Below, piece after piece: positions 22,998 to 33,459 of a stretch of DNA of 64,000 nt. Origin of the DNA: Sphagnum magellanicum (Eukaryota; Streptophyta; Sphagnopsida; Sphagnales; Sphagnaceae). The notes under the pieces were generated by a model. The model saw nothing but the letters and a program-made list of their open reading frames with translations, was not told the DNA's origin and searched no databases. The stretch is taken from the NCBI GenBank assembly GCA_021904315.1, contig CM038914.1, forward strand, positions 620,001 to 684,000. The letters are read 5' to 3'. Each line of letters starts with the position of its first letter. Within the stretch, counting starts at the first letter, position 1. The position numbers and the translations under genes are program-made.

Positions 22998-23672
22998 TTG
23001 CTTGTCTCTTCTTCAAGTTCCAAGGGCAAAGTTGGGAAGTTCCGACGTCCAGGCCTGACCTTAACGGTGAAGAGAAAGAGCACAACACCAAAAGAGACGT
23101 TAGGTGTGCGAGTTCTTTGTCCAGGTTGTGGTCGCCCTCTGTCCGTGTGCTTGTGCGATGCCATCCCTTCTCCGCCCATGCGCATCGCCACTCGTCTTCT
23201 CATTTTGCAGCATTCGCACGAGACACGCCACAAGCTAGCAACTGTGCCCATCCTGAGTCGATGCATCCAACCATGCCACGTGATTGTGGGTTGCCGTCTG
23301 CATTCCAATTCGTCTCCACTCCTGGAATCGCTTGCCACCAGCGCAAAAATTGCTGCTAAGAGTCAACAGCAGAGGAGGAGGGATGTAGCTCTGCTCCTGT
23401 TTCCTGGACCCGATGCCGTGGATCTTGGAATGTGGTTTGCTTCTTTGCAGCAGCAAGGGCTATGGGGCATCATGGCTCCGGAAGCTGAGAGAGGAATACC
23501 AGCACCAGCAACAGATGTACCCCAAGAAGATGAGGAGCAGGTGCTGGTTCTCATGCTTGTGAATTGTGATCTGGGCAGACTCCAAGAGCATATGAGCTTC
23601 ACATATATGTACTTGTCTCAAGTGTCAGTAAGAACCAGGGATCTCAAAAGCAACTGCAATTGCAAAGCATAA
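22998..23672 (+). pseudogene. Captured DTW-domain gene piece (tRNA-uridine acp-transferase type)
   Basis: An open frame from ATG 22,998 encodes 224 residues. Residues ~38-60 read VLCPGCGRPLSVCLCDAIP, ~71-90 LQHSHETRHKLATVPILSRC, and ~140-153 LLFPGPDAVDLGMW. These match the first half of DTW-domain proteins (DTWD1/DTWD2 relatives), which add an aminocarboxypropyl group to uridine in tRNA. The DTW signature itself, which should follow after a LLDGTW-type strand, is absent, and the frame runs into unrelated sequence and a stop. It is therefore a 5' exon captured by the CACTA element. The first-exon frame is intact, so a truncated peptide could still be made. Confidence 0.82.
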
Positions 23673-23689
23673 TCATTCTTCTGTTCTTG

Positions 23690-25210
23690 GTGCAGAGCCA
23701 AATGCCACCAGCTTTAACAGGGCTTGATGAGCCCTCCTTAGGCATTGAAGCATCATCCACAGGTTGTCGAAATTTGGTGAGGAATCAAAGTGTTGTGACT
23801 GAGGTTGATACAGTCTGTCACAACAGCCAGTAGCAGGCATCTGAGAAGAGCTGGCAAGCACCAAGGACACAAATTACATGTGCACAATGAAACTGCACAC
23901 ATGGGAGAAGAGCACAGTGAACAATTTGTCCATACAGAGCAGGTAGCTCCATATGTTCAGAATTCTTGTTAATCTCTACTAAGCCTGTTTTTTACCTTCT
24001 GAACCTCTTTTTCTGAAATCTTTTGTTGTGACAATTGGCCTTGTATGATGAAGTAGTGCATGGACTCAAAAAGCCACAAGAAATATTTGCTCAGTCATGA
24101 GTCGGACACACATGGTGAGAACTCTTCATATTTTTTTAGTTTATTGTTTGCAGGGAACCGCGTGGACTTCTGAGTTCCAATTGTCTGATGATAGTAAGGC
24201 AGAGGATGACAAGGATGGTAAACAGTGTTCCCCTTAGTCTCCTAAACGGTCCCACTTTGTTTGATGATTTACAAATTGTACCCAACTGTAACAAAAATAA
24301 GCCAGGATAATTTCTGGATGGGACTCATTTTTGCTTGCACTAGCCCCCCTTCCATCAAATTGGGCTTGGATTAAGCTGACACTTTTATGGAAGTGCAGGT
24401 GGCAGGGCCCAGGTTTCTTTTGTTCTATCATCTGAGCAACCACCGAATGTGATTCCTTGTGAACCGAACATGCTGAAAACAAGTGTACAGGTATTGACTC
24501 CTGATGATTGGGTTGCAGATGAGAGATATGTGGACTTTCAAGAGGATGCCCTTTCCTCTTTCCAATTCCAAATCATGGATATCAAGATTCTTGCTTCTAG
24601 TTGTGCTAACTTCTATCGTGTCTTGGTTTTACAGTCACAGCCTTCTGACAAGGAGACCCATCTGTCAATCCAGATCCCGACTGTCCTTGAAGGTATCTTG
24701 TCTTTTCTCACTCTTTTCAAACTGTTCGTCAAGCTTGCTTTTCTGTTGGGTTTTGTAACGACTTAGATTTTGCACTCTTAGTTTGACATTGTTTATTATA
24801 TTAAGATCCCATGCTGTAGAAAGTTGTAATGGAATTTCTGATAACTGGGTGCTGAACAGTTGAAAATGAGAAGGATGTTGCTACTGTTGATATGCCCATT
24901 GAGAAGCATGGAAAAGCTTAGCATAGCAGCCAGGGACATGATCAGGTAGCATTTGCCTCTTAATCTTAAAAAACCTACCAAAGTTACCAAATGTGTTGGA
25001 AGCAAGAGATCATTTTGTGACTCATCTTTCTAACAAGCATTGTGTTTGTACTCACCTCTTGGTTGTGCAGGTAGACCCAAACTTGTGTGGAGATATTGTG
25101 TTGGAATCAGCTCCCAGTAACAGTGGAGTCACTCCTATAAAGCAACAAAAACAGCAGAGAAGACCATATGACAGAAAAAAACAGTACATCAATCCTTTGG
25201 GTAAAATTCA
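23690..25210 (+). pseudogene. Captured exons of an unidentified host gene
   Basis: Several short stretches look like exons with AG/GT borders: about 23,696-23,940 (end reads RRAGKHQGHKLHVHNET), 24,155-24,219 (TAWTSEFQLSDDSKAEDD), 24,399-24,489 (VLSSEQPPNVIPCEPNML), 24,634-24,693 (SQPSDKETHLSIQIPTVLEG), 24,858-24,945 and 25,071-25,200 (VDPNLCGDIVLESAPSNSG, RRPYDRKKQYINPLG). Together they suggest an acidic, low-complexity protein. I do not recognise it. In-frame stops at 23,850 and 24,915 indicate decay. It lies between the DTW and NSF pieces and may be from one or more genes. Confidence 0.4.
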
Positions 25211-25744
25211 CACTCTCTCATATTCTTTTCCAAATTTATACAGGTATACAAGAGTGAATCCTTTGTGCAATCACCATGTACCACTGACAATCATGATAGT
25301 GTGCATGTTTCGGTTTGGGAAACTGGAGCCCCCTTACAGTTTGATTGAAGTGTGCAGAGGCAGAGACAAGATGGTAGGGTGGGAAGCGCGTCAGTACATG
25401 AATCAAAGTCAAAGCCTCTAGAATGGTGGAAGGGGGAGAGGATGTTGTATGGTCGTGTTCATGCTTGTAAGTTCTATTCCCTAAAACCTTTGCTCAAGCT
25501 CTATGTGAATCTAAGACAGGATGGACAAAATCAACAGAGTTTTTGTGAATTGGTGTTTCAGTACAAAGCTGAGATTTAAGTGTGTGTGTGACAACCCCAA
25601 ACAGGTTTATGTGTTTGCTTGTGGCAGCTCTACCTACATTGATAGGCATTCAACATTTGTCATTGGACATACCCCTAGGTCAGTTAGAAATCTTCAAGTG
25701 CTGGTTGTTCAGGTCTTCTTAATCCTAAGCTCAAACTTGCTAAT

Positions 25745-27601
25745 TTTAAGGCAGAGTGTTCAAATCTTGGAATTGCTGGACAGATTGATGGTGTTGAAAC
25801 CCTCAACAACATTTTGCTCATTGGAATGACAAACAGAAAGGACCTCCTTGATGAGGCTCTGTTACGATAAGTATGCTTATTTGAGTTTTCATTTCTCATG
25901 GATAGAGACTCTACAACATTACTGTTGTGCAACAGGATAGCTATATGTTGAATGGAACAGGGATGGGCATCCACATGAATTCAAAGATGTTATTGCTTTG
26001 TAGAGCAACATTGGGTTTTGGTTTGACCCTATATTTTGTTGCAGGCCAGGTCGTATGGAAATGCAAATTGAGATTGGACTGCCAGATGAGAAAGGGCGGT
26101 TCCAGATCCTGAGCAGCCATTCTAACAAGATGAAAGAGAACTCATTTCTCAGTGCTGATGTTGACTTGAAAGAACTTGGTAGACTCCTCTCTTGGTCAAT
26201 CTGGCAATTTTGTGTGGGTTGAAATTTCAATGCATTTGTTTCATTGACTACAGGTGGTTTGTTTCATCTAGCACATTGTTAAGGAATTATTAGACCAAAT
26301 TGAAGCTAGTTCAATCAAGCTGATGCTTTCTTCAGAGGCCTCTATACTTGTGCAGTTGCTGTTTAGGAAGTGGTGAGCTGGTTATGAAGCACTCTGGTTT
26401 GTGCAGCATTAAAAACAAAGAATTTCAGTGGAGCAGAGTTGGAAGGGCTGGTTAAAAGCGCAACATCTTTTGCTCTCAACAGGTTTTGTAACTTTCAAGT
26501 GACATCCTTTTCTATTTTGGGAAATTTAGATTTTGGCAAAATCAAGAATGCATTCCCAAGCCTATCTTGCTCTAGGTTAGCAGTACCAGCAACAACCCAA
26601 TCAACTGAAATTAGAAGCAGACCAGTCCATGCCACCTTTACCACACCTCTCATGTGTTAAGCTAGTTGGTTGCCTGGATTATACACTAAGTCTGACAATG
26701 TAAAGAAGCAAGTAATCAAGAGTTGCAGACACTCTTGAATTCATGGTTGCTTTCTGTTCTGCTAAGCCCAGTTCCTGCTTTGTGATTGCTTCAGGCAAGT
26801 GAGTGCTGCAGACCTTTCAAGGGAAATAGTTGAGGACAACATCAAAGTGACCATGGATGATTTCATGTCAGCTCTCAATGAGGTGAAACCTGCATTTGGT
26901 GCAGCCATCAACACTCTCGAGATGTGCAGGTTCATCTTTCCTGACTGTTTTCAAACAAATTGCTTTCAGATTGGTTTTGTAAAGATTTTATTGCTTATGG
27001 CACTCTCATTTGCCTTGGGGGGATGTCATGTAAACACTGCAGCACTGTACCTTAGCAGGATTACTCATTCAGTTTGGGCATTACAGATTGAATGGGATGC
27101 TGGATTGTGGAGAGAGACATGCACATATTCAAAGAACAATCATGACTTTTGTGGAGCAAGTATCATTCAAAGTGAGAGAACACCTCTGCTCACTTGCCTC
27201 CTTGAAGGACCTGGTGGCAGGTACATATCTTTTCTTGGGTGCAGTCCTGTCGATGCATTGTGAGAGGCTGCAAGAGTTCCATGCTAAAGGCAGTTGCTAT
27301 GAGTTCTGTGCTGGTGCTTTTGCTCAGAAAATGCTTAAAGCATCAAGGACAGAGTCATGCTTCAAATGTGTTTTTTCCTTCCTTCATCTTTCATAATGAG
27401 CAAGTTGCAAATATCCATATGTGAAGAGGCATTTCTGCTTGTTTGACTTGCTTCATGCAATCAGAGTAAGTGGCAATGATTTTCAGTTTCAGCATAAGAA
27501 GTAACATGTATATTGTCACATGTTTTTTACTTGCCTGCAGTGGTAAGACAGCATTGGTAGCAACTATTGGAATTGAAAGTGGTTTTCCATTCATTAAAAT
27601 T
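25745..27601 (+). pseudogene. NSF: Captured NSF (vesicle-fusion ATPase) gene piece
   Basis: NSF is the AAA+ ATPase that takes apart SNARE complexes after membrane fusion. Exons read: 25,784-25,868 ([20 protein letters not shown]), 26,045-26,178 ([20 protein letters not shown]), 26,407-26,482 (TKNFSGAELEGLVKSATSFA), 26,795-26,929, 27,087-27,220 (NGMLDCGERHAHIQRTIM) and 27,541-27,601 (SGKTALVATIGIESGFPF). They cover the end of ATPase domain D1 and the start of D2, including the D2 Walker A (GPGGSGKT across a junction). Splice phases fit. Lesions: the first donor reads AT instead of GT, a 1-base shift lies near 27,170, D1 Walker A/B exons are missing, and D2 stops after its first strand. It cannot make working NSF. 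Confidence 0.88.
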
Positions 27602-27929
27602 GTAAGCCCAACTTTATCTATGCTTATGCTCCATTGTTAAGATCTAGGCTACTCTCTTTCCTGATTCTTTCAACCTTGGCTTGGTTTGTATCTTTTCCAT
27701 GTGAGATTTGTGTGTGTGCTTGGTCTGATAAAGTAGGAAAAGACTTTCCTTCTTTGTGATGTAGCTTTCTGAATTCTTGTTTTTTGCACAGGTGTCTGAC
27801 TGGGTACTTGTCTTTGACTGTGAAGATGTCTCATATCTTCAGCTGCAATTTCATATGTTTGTCCAATGCTCTACACTCACAAGTCTAGTGGAAACATCTT
27901 TGATGAGCTGTTTGTGTTCATCTTTGTGC

Positions 27930-28147
27930 AGGCTCTGCTTTCAGTGCTCTGTCCAGAGCAGCACAATGCTCTCAATGCATTTCAATGGACACTTCAGAGA
28001 ACACCGGAGAGTTTGAGAACCCTGCATCAACCCATACACCCCAGAATTATACCTGTTCCACCCTCACATCAGGTGGTTCAAGAAAAGCACAGGCAGTTTC
28101 CAACAAGTATAGGTGGGGCTGACTTGAAAAATTGTAGGAAGTACTAG
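27930..28147 (+). pseudogene. Exon-like frame of unknown origin after the NSF piece
   Basis: After an acceptor-like TGTGCAG at 27,924-27,930, a frame reads ALLSVLCPEQHNALNAFQWT and continues, proline- and histidine-rich, to a stop at 28,145. It does not match NSF D2. I do not recognise it. It may be another captured piece. Confidence 0.3.
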
Positions 28148-28604
28148 TCTCACAGACTACAGACTCAATTTGCCCAGCATTCGTCTTGCAACTACATAGG
28201 AGGATCAGGTATGCGCAATCAAGCATCACCTGAGCTCAGGGTTTTGCAAGAGAGGAACATGTGGGGGTAGTCTTACGCCCTGGAGTCTTCAAGAATCTCA
28301 GAGTGTTCTGGAATTCGAGAACCCAGACAAGGAAAAAGGGATAGCACTCAAGCTAGGCCATTGCATACATTTTCTTCTTTGGCATCAATTGGTAGTCGAG
28401 GCCTGAAAAGCACCTTTCTGTTGCACAATGCTCTTTTGCTATTGCTGAACCTTGGAAAATGTTTCCACAATTTTGTAACTTTCCTTTTGGAATATGCAAT
28501 TCTTTGCCTTGTGCATGTGTTTCTCAGTGATTGTAGAGTTTTGTTGATCGATCTGTTGTTGACAAGCACTTTTGGCAATTCTACATAGCACATTGAACAA
28601 AGCA

Positions 28605-29277
28605 AATGAACCCTAAACCCTAACCCTAACCCTAATAGTGGGACCCTAGCCCTAACCCTAACCCTAATAATGGGACCCTAACCGTAACCCTAATAGTGGG
28701 ACCCTAACCTTAGCCCTAATAGTGGGGCCCTAACCCTAACCCTAACCTTAATAATGGGACCCTAACCCTAACCGTAACCCTAAGAGTGGGACCCTAACCC
28801 TAACCCTAACCCTAATATTGGGACCCTAACCCTAATATTGGGACCATGTGACACATGGTGATTCAACAGTTCAAAATGCTCATATTGAGACACGTGGCAC
28901 ATTTGGATTAGCCAAACAGAAAAGACGTGGCCATTTCTTGGCCATTTGATTTAGAAAATTCAAGATCACAATTTGGTTTCCCAAATACTAAAAATCATGC
29001 CATGTGGCAACAACCCATTAGTTAATCGGAAAAAACATGGCCACTCCTTACCCACACGATTAGGATACCATCGGATGAAACCGTATATACTACGTATGTA
29101 CTACATTTAGGCTCCATCCACCATTTGGTGACGTCATGCTGATGTAACTGGTTTTTGCGACTATTTGTCACTTGCGACTTGTCTTAGGCGACTAACAACA
29201 AAATAGTTGTAAAATGTCGCCTGCGACTAAAAACTAGTCGTAAACACCAGTCGTAAATCCTAGGTTTTCTACTAGTG
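28605..29277 (-). repeat. Right long inverted terminal region of the CACTA element
   Basis: Reverse complement of 21,637-22,310, with the same order of landmarks and the CACTAGTAGAAA tip at 29,277. The two arms differ by scattered substitutions, so they have been diverging for some time. Confidence 0.85.
28612..28842 (-). repeat. Telomere-like CCCTAA array (right)
   Basis: CCCTAA repeats are grouped in blocks separated by TAGTGGGAC or AATATTGGGAC. It mirrors the array at 22,095-22,290 in sequence, spacing and distance from the element end. Confidence 0.9.
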
Positions 29278-29280
29278 TGA

Positions 29281-30035
29281 TGACCTCAATGCCTAGGAAG
29301 AATTTGAGCTCACCCAGATCCTTCATGTCAAACTTTTGCTTAAGGAGACGTTTTACATGCTCAACTTCCTTCTCATTGTCACCCCCAACAATCAAATCAT
29401 CCACATAAATAGTGATGACCACAATGCCCTCATCAATTTTACGCACATAGAGTGAATGATCTGCATCTGACATACGAAAGCTAATGGTGACAAGATACTC
29501 TGCAATTTTGTCATGCCATGCTCTCGGTGCATGTTTCAATCCATACAAGGCTTTACGCAGCCTGCACACATAATTTGGGTGACTCATATCCTCATATCTA
29601 GGTGGTTGGTCCAAATACACCTCTTCTTGCAACTCGCAATGCAAGAAGGCATTCTTTACATCCATTTGATGTAACAACCAACCTCTTGATGCAGCGACTG
29701 CAATCACAGCTTTCACTGTTGCCATCTTTGCAACAGGAGCAAATGTCTCCTCATAATCAATGCCATGTGTTTGGGCATATCCTTTGGCTACTAATCTAGC
29801 CTTATACCTACTTATGCTTCCATCCGAGTTGTGCTTCACTTTGTACACCCACTTACATCCAATAGCCTTTTTCCCTTTAGGCAAAGGCACCAACTCCCAT
29901 GTCCTGTTTGCATCCAATGTAGCCATTTCCTCATCCATGGCTTTATCCCAAAGTGCATGCCCAATGGCATCCTCAAAACAAATGGGTTCAACATCCTGCA
30001 CAACCTTTGCCATATATGCATAATGGCGAGCTACA
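29281..30035 (-). pseudogene. Ty1/copia pol, reverse transcriptase part
   Basis: A long minus-strand frame encodes the copia reverse transcriptase: CKWVYKVKHNSDGSISRYKA, then ARLVAKGYAQTHGIDYEETF, LHQMDVKNAFLHCELQEEVY and the catalytic YVDDLIVGG. It stops at KFFLGIEVI, exactly where the CACTA element begins. The continuation VRTPEGIWLLQ is on the other side at about 21,630. The upstream end is separated from the integrase part by the solo LTR at 30,041-31,071. This segment itself has an open frame. Confidence 0.93.
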
Positions 30036-30040
30036 TAACC

Positions 30041-31071
30041 TGACGCACTCCCAATTCCTCAAAGGGCTCAAATGTGAGCCCAAGTAGGAAAACAGCGGAA
30101 GAAGGAGGAGTCGGAGCACGCTCCCTAGCTCACAACATTTTGAGGGGTAGAGGGGCGTGTTGGAGCTCCGGGATGGGACTAGGAAGAGTTGACAAGCTTC
30201 ACTCACTCACACGGGCCTGCACACAACCCAGACAAAGTGGTTAGTGGATAGTTAGAGCACCCTTGGTGTTGGGACTAGCCACGGGCAACACGGACACACA
30301 AGACTCACCACGGCCCGGACTTGGGGGAAGCCACCACCTTCCCCCTTATAGTATACTCTGTAGCTCTCCACGGAGGTTACATCCAAATGGCTATTTTTCC
30401 CGGGACTCCCGAGTGGGAGTCCCAAAATCGCGCCAAATGGGACTCCCACGACTTTGGAGCCTGATAACTTTGCGAGCAGACCTCAGATCGCGATGTGGTC
30501 TAAAGCAAAGTTGTAGTTCTTGTCGAGAGCTTTCCAACGATATGTGACATGCCCCTTGCAGCTAAGTAAATCGGGTCGATTCCCAACTTTTTGTTGTCGG
30601 GAGTTAAACTGGCAATTCGACTCCCGGCCCTTCTTTTGGCCATAACTTGTGTTTCAGATGTTCAAATGATCAATGCGAGCCCATTTTAGACATCTACGCT
30701 TCAAGAGAGTTTCAATGATATAAAGAATGCCACAAGACATTGAGATTTGATTCCTGCAATCGCTCTCTGAAGTTTTGGGAGTCCACCAGGACTCCGTCTC
30801 CCAAAGTGGGAGTTACCTTGGGAGTGTGAGGGTTCACTCCCTCATACTCCCTCACACTTTCTAACACTCCCGGGAGTATGTGATGTGACTCCTCGGCTTC
30901 CTCTTGGCCCGCACCCTTGCAATGCCTTTGCCTTGACTCCCGGGCTTCCTTCCTCTTTGCCTTGACTCCCGGGCTTCCTTCCTCTTTGCTTTGACTCCCG
31001 AGCTTCCTCTTGGCTCGCACCCTTGCAAGCCCCTTTGCCTTGGTCGCAAGCCCAAGGCTAGGGTTGCGACA
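30041..31071 (-). mobile_element. Solo LTR, family L1, inserted in the copia pol
   Basis: On the minus strand it starts TGTCGCAACCCTAG and ends GGGAGTGCGTCA. It is flanked by the 5-bp duplication TAACC (30,036-30,040 and 31,072-31,076, plus-strand reading). At 1,031 bp it is the longest of the four family copies. Part of the extra length is a local tandem repeat of ~36 bases (TTGCCTTGACTCCCGGGCTT, about 30,925-31,010). It interrupts the copia frame between a YDGYV-like segment (integrase side) and MAKVVQDVEPICFEDA (reverse transcriptase side). Confidence 0.9.
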
Positions 31072-31076
31072 TAACC

Positions 31077-33125
31077 ATCATATATCAATATCTGGACTGG
31101 TCGTCTTTCCCTGGTAGACCTGCGTGGACCTTGATTTGTCCGTGGTGTCCTATTTGCTACATTAGTTCTTTTCACACCAGGTGTCATGATAGCTAGAATC
31201 CCAAACTCCTCATCAAGGCTCTGCTCAGAGCCACTAGACTCTCCATCTACATGTGAATATCTTGCAGAAATGTCAGGCATACCAAGGGCTTCACCAACCT
31301 TTTCTTTTCTTTTATATGATGCATCACCTGTATTTGTAGGATTGCTATTATGACGCAGCCTACCACTCCATGGTCTATTAGTAGACCCACTAGAAGGGGA
31401 CTCTCGTGGTCCATTCAATGTTTGTGATTGTTGACCTGCATTCTTTGCAACCACATGCTCATCTGCATCAGCCCCAATAGTGTCTTTCACATCAGCATAC
31501 CAGCTGCTCATTTCATCAAACACAACATCCATGCTCACCTTCATTTTACGTGTGACAGGGTTATAACATCTGTACCCTTTCTGCTCAAGTGAATACCCAA
31601 TGAAAACACATTTTTCAGCCTTCGGATCCAGCTTAGTCCGTAGCTCATTTGGTACATGTACATATGCAATGCACCCAAACACTTTCAAGTGTGACAAATC
31701 TGGTTTTTTGCCACTGTATTTCTCCTTTGGAGTCATACCATGCACTGTTACTGTGGGGGTCCTGTTCATGATGTAAACTGCAGTCACAACTGCTTCAGCC
31801 CAATAATGATGTGGCATGCTCTTGTCAGCCATTAATGCATGAGTAACCTCTGCAATGTGCCTGTTCTTTCTCTCAACAACTCCATTTTGCTGCGGAATAT
31901 ACCTGCATGTAAATTGCCTCTTAATTCCATGCATTTTCAGATATGTAGTAAATTCATTGGAGAAATATTCTCCCCCTCCATCTGACCTTAGGCACTTAAC
32001 TTACAACCCTGTTTGCTTTTCAGCCAACATTCTGAAATTCTAAAAGTGAGTAAACACTTCACTTTTTTCCTTCATGAAGTACACTCACACTCTCTTGTGT
32101 GGTCATCAATGAATGATACATAGTAGCGACATCCTCCCATTGACGCCGTCTTGGTTGGCCCCCATACATCTGAATGCACTACATCAAGTGCTCTCTTACT
32201 TACATGCTTGTCATGCGGAAACACATTCTTTGTTTGTTTCCCAAATTGACATGCTTCACATATCTTATGCATTCCATCCATCTTAAACTTTGGCAAACCT
32301 GTGACAATTTCTGAACTTTGCATAGACTTCAATCGCTGCTCATTTACATGACCATGTATGCTTATGCCATATGTCCATATCAGTCACAACTCCTGCACCT
32401 TGTGCAAACATAGCAGCTTCCACCTTAGGCATGCTTACATCCAAGGTAAACATTCTGCCCACTCTTTTGCCCTTAGCAACTAAACGACATTTGTCCTTGA
32501 AGTCTTCAACATAGCAGCCATCAAGTTTGAACCGAACTTGCAAACCCTGCTCAATCATTTGCCCAACAGAAACCAAGTTCTTTGTGATATTGGGCACATG
32601 AAGTACATTAGACAAGTACTTTATCTTGCCATCTTGCATAGCTAATGGCACATTCCCGATATGAGCAATGGGATGGGCTGTGTCATCTCCCGTCTCTACA
32701 TAACCTGGTTTTTCCAGATTTTTGACATCCCTAAACCACTCACCATGACAGGTCATGTGGTTAGAGGCTCCCGAATCCACATACCATACATTATCAACAT
32801 TTGTGGATACATTTGCAGCCACTGTATTTAGCATGTGCTGCACAACAAATAGATGCTCATACCTATCTTCAGCCTGCTTGCTTGAGGATGCATAATTATT
32901 CTGCTGGAGTCTTCCATTCCTCATGTCACTTTCCTTCTTTCTACATTCTCTGGCCCAATGGCCTGGTTTGCCACAATAATGACAGTCTCTAGAATCTGAT
33001 CCAGATTGTTGTTTGTTCCAATTGCCACAGGTGATTATCCGTGTTTGCCTGCAGCTTCCACTTTTGTGATGCCTATGCCACAGGTGATTATCACAACTGA
33101 CTTTTCTAGTACCACACACTGTAAC
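31077..33125 (-). pseudogene. Ty1/copia gag C-terminus, protease and integrase (5'-truncated)
   Basis: In minus-strand order: zinc knuckle CHYCGKPGHWARECRKK (~32,950), protease WYVDSGASNHMTC (~32,770), integrase zinc-binding remnant with CEACQFGKQ (~32,250), catalytic core pieces HSDVWGPTK and YYVSFIDDHTR (~32,150), LRSDGGGEYFSNEF (~31,970) and PQQNGVVERKNR (~31,880), then the linker to RRSTRERRPVQI (~31,110). Frames shift near 32,340 and 32,085 and stops occur, so it is dead. The gag N-terminus, primer-binding site and 5' LTR are absent; homology ends at about 33,125, roughly 330 bases before the ankyrin gene start. Confidence 0.9.
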
Positions 33126-33151
33126 CCTTTCTTTGATTCCAGCTTCTACAC

Positions 33152-33205
33152 TAGTTGGTACTCTTTGACGTGAACAACACCTGACATACTAAAGAGTACC
33201 GACTA
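33152..33205. repeat. 15-bp inverted repeat with 24-base spacer
   Basis: TAGTTGGTACTCTTT (33,152-33,166) pairs with AAAGAGTACCGACTA (33,191-33,205) with one mismatch. It lies at the broken 5' edge of the copia remnant and about 255 bases upstream of the ankyrin gene. It could be a deletion scar, a tiny foldback element or a regulatory hairpin. Confidence 0.5.
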
Positions 33206-33459
33206 ATGTGGTAAATAATGTCCCCACCCCACCTGTCATGGACTTGAGTGGCATCTGTCAGGAGCTAGGGAATCACTTTACGACTTCTGGCCCATTTGGT
33301 TTGATAGCCTCTTCTTCCTCGTTGGGGACCCCTGATCCACCCTGGAATCTTGACGCACATTCCGGCAATTTTCAAGAGAAGATTCAGTAGTGAGTAGCAA
33401 AATCGGAAGTCTTCTCTTCACCTCTCTTTGTTCAAGTAGCGGTCTTACCTTACGTGACC

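Larger units (their letters stand above)
21637..29277. mobile_element. CACTA-type element carrying host gene pieces (Pack-CACTA-like)
   Basis: It begins CACTAGTAGAAA and ends TTTCTACTAGTG, and is flanked by the 3-bp duplication TGA (21,634-21,636 and 29,278-29,280), the signature of CACTA (En/Spm) transposons. Length is 7,641 bp. Subterminal CGACTA/GCGACTAGT words cluster at both ends (21,670-21,780 and 29,155-29,260), like transposase-binding motifs of this class. No transposase is recognisable. Instead it carries host-derived exons with introns: a DTW-domain gene, an unidentified gene and part of NSF, all on the plus strand. It sits inside the pol gene of an older copia element. Confidence 0.9.

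Noticed and set aside
22998-23672. A functional tRNA-modifying enzyme
   Set aside because: The DTW signature and the C-terminal half of the domain are missing, so the frame is only a captured first exon.
33454-33459. GTG start for the ankyrin gene
   Set aside because: A eukaryotic ATG in a strong ACCATGG context lies two codons later in the same frame.
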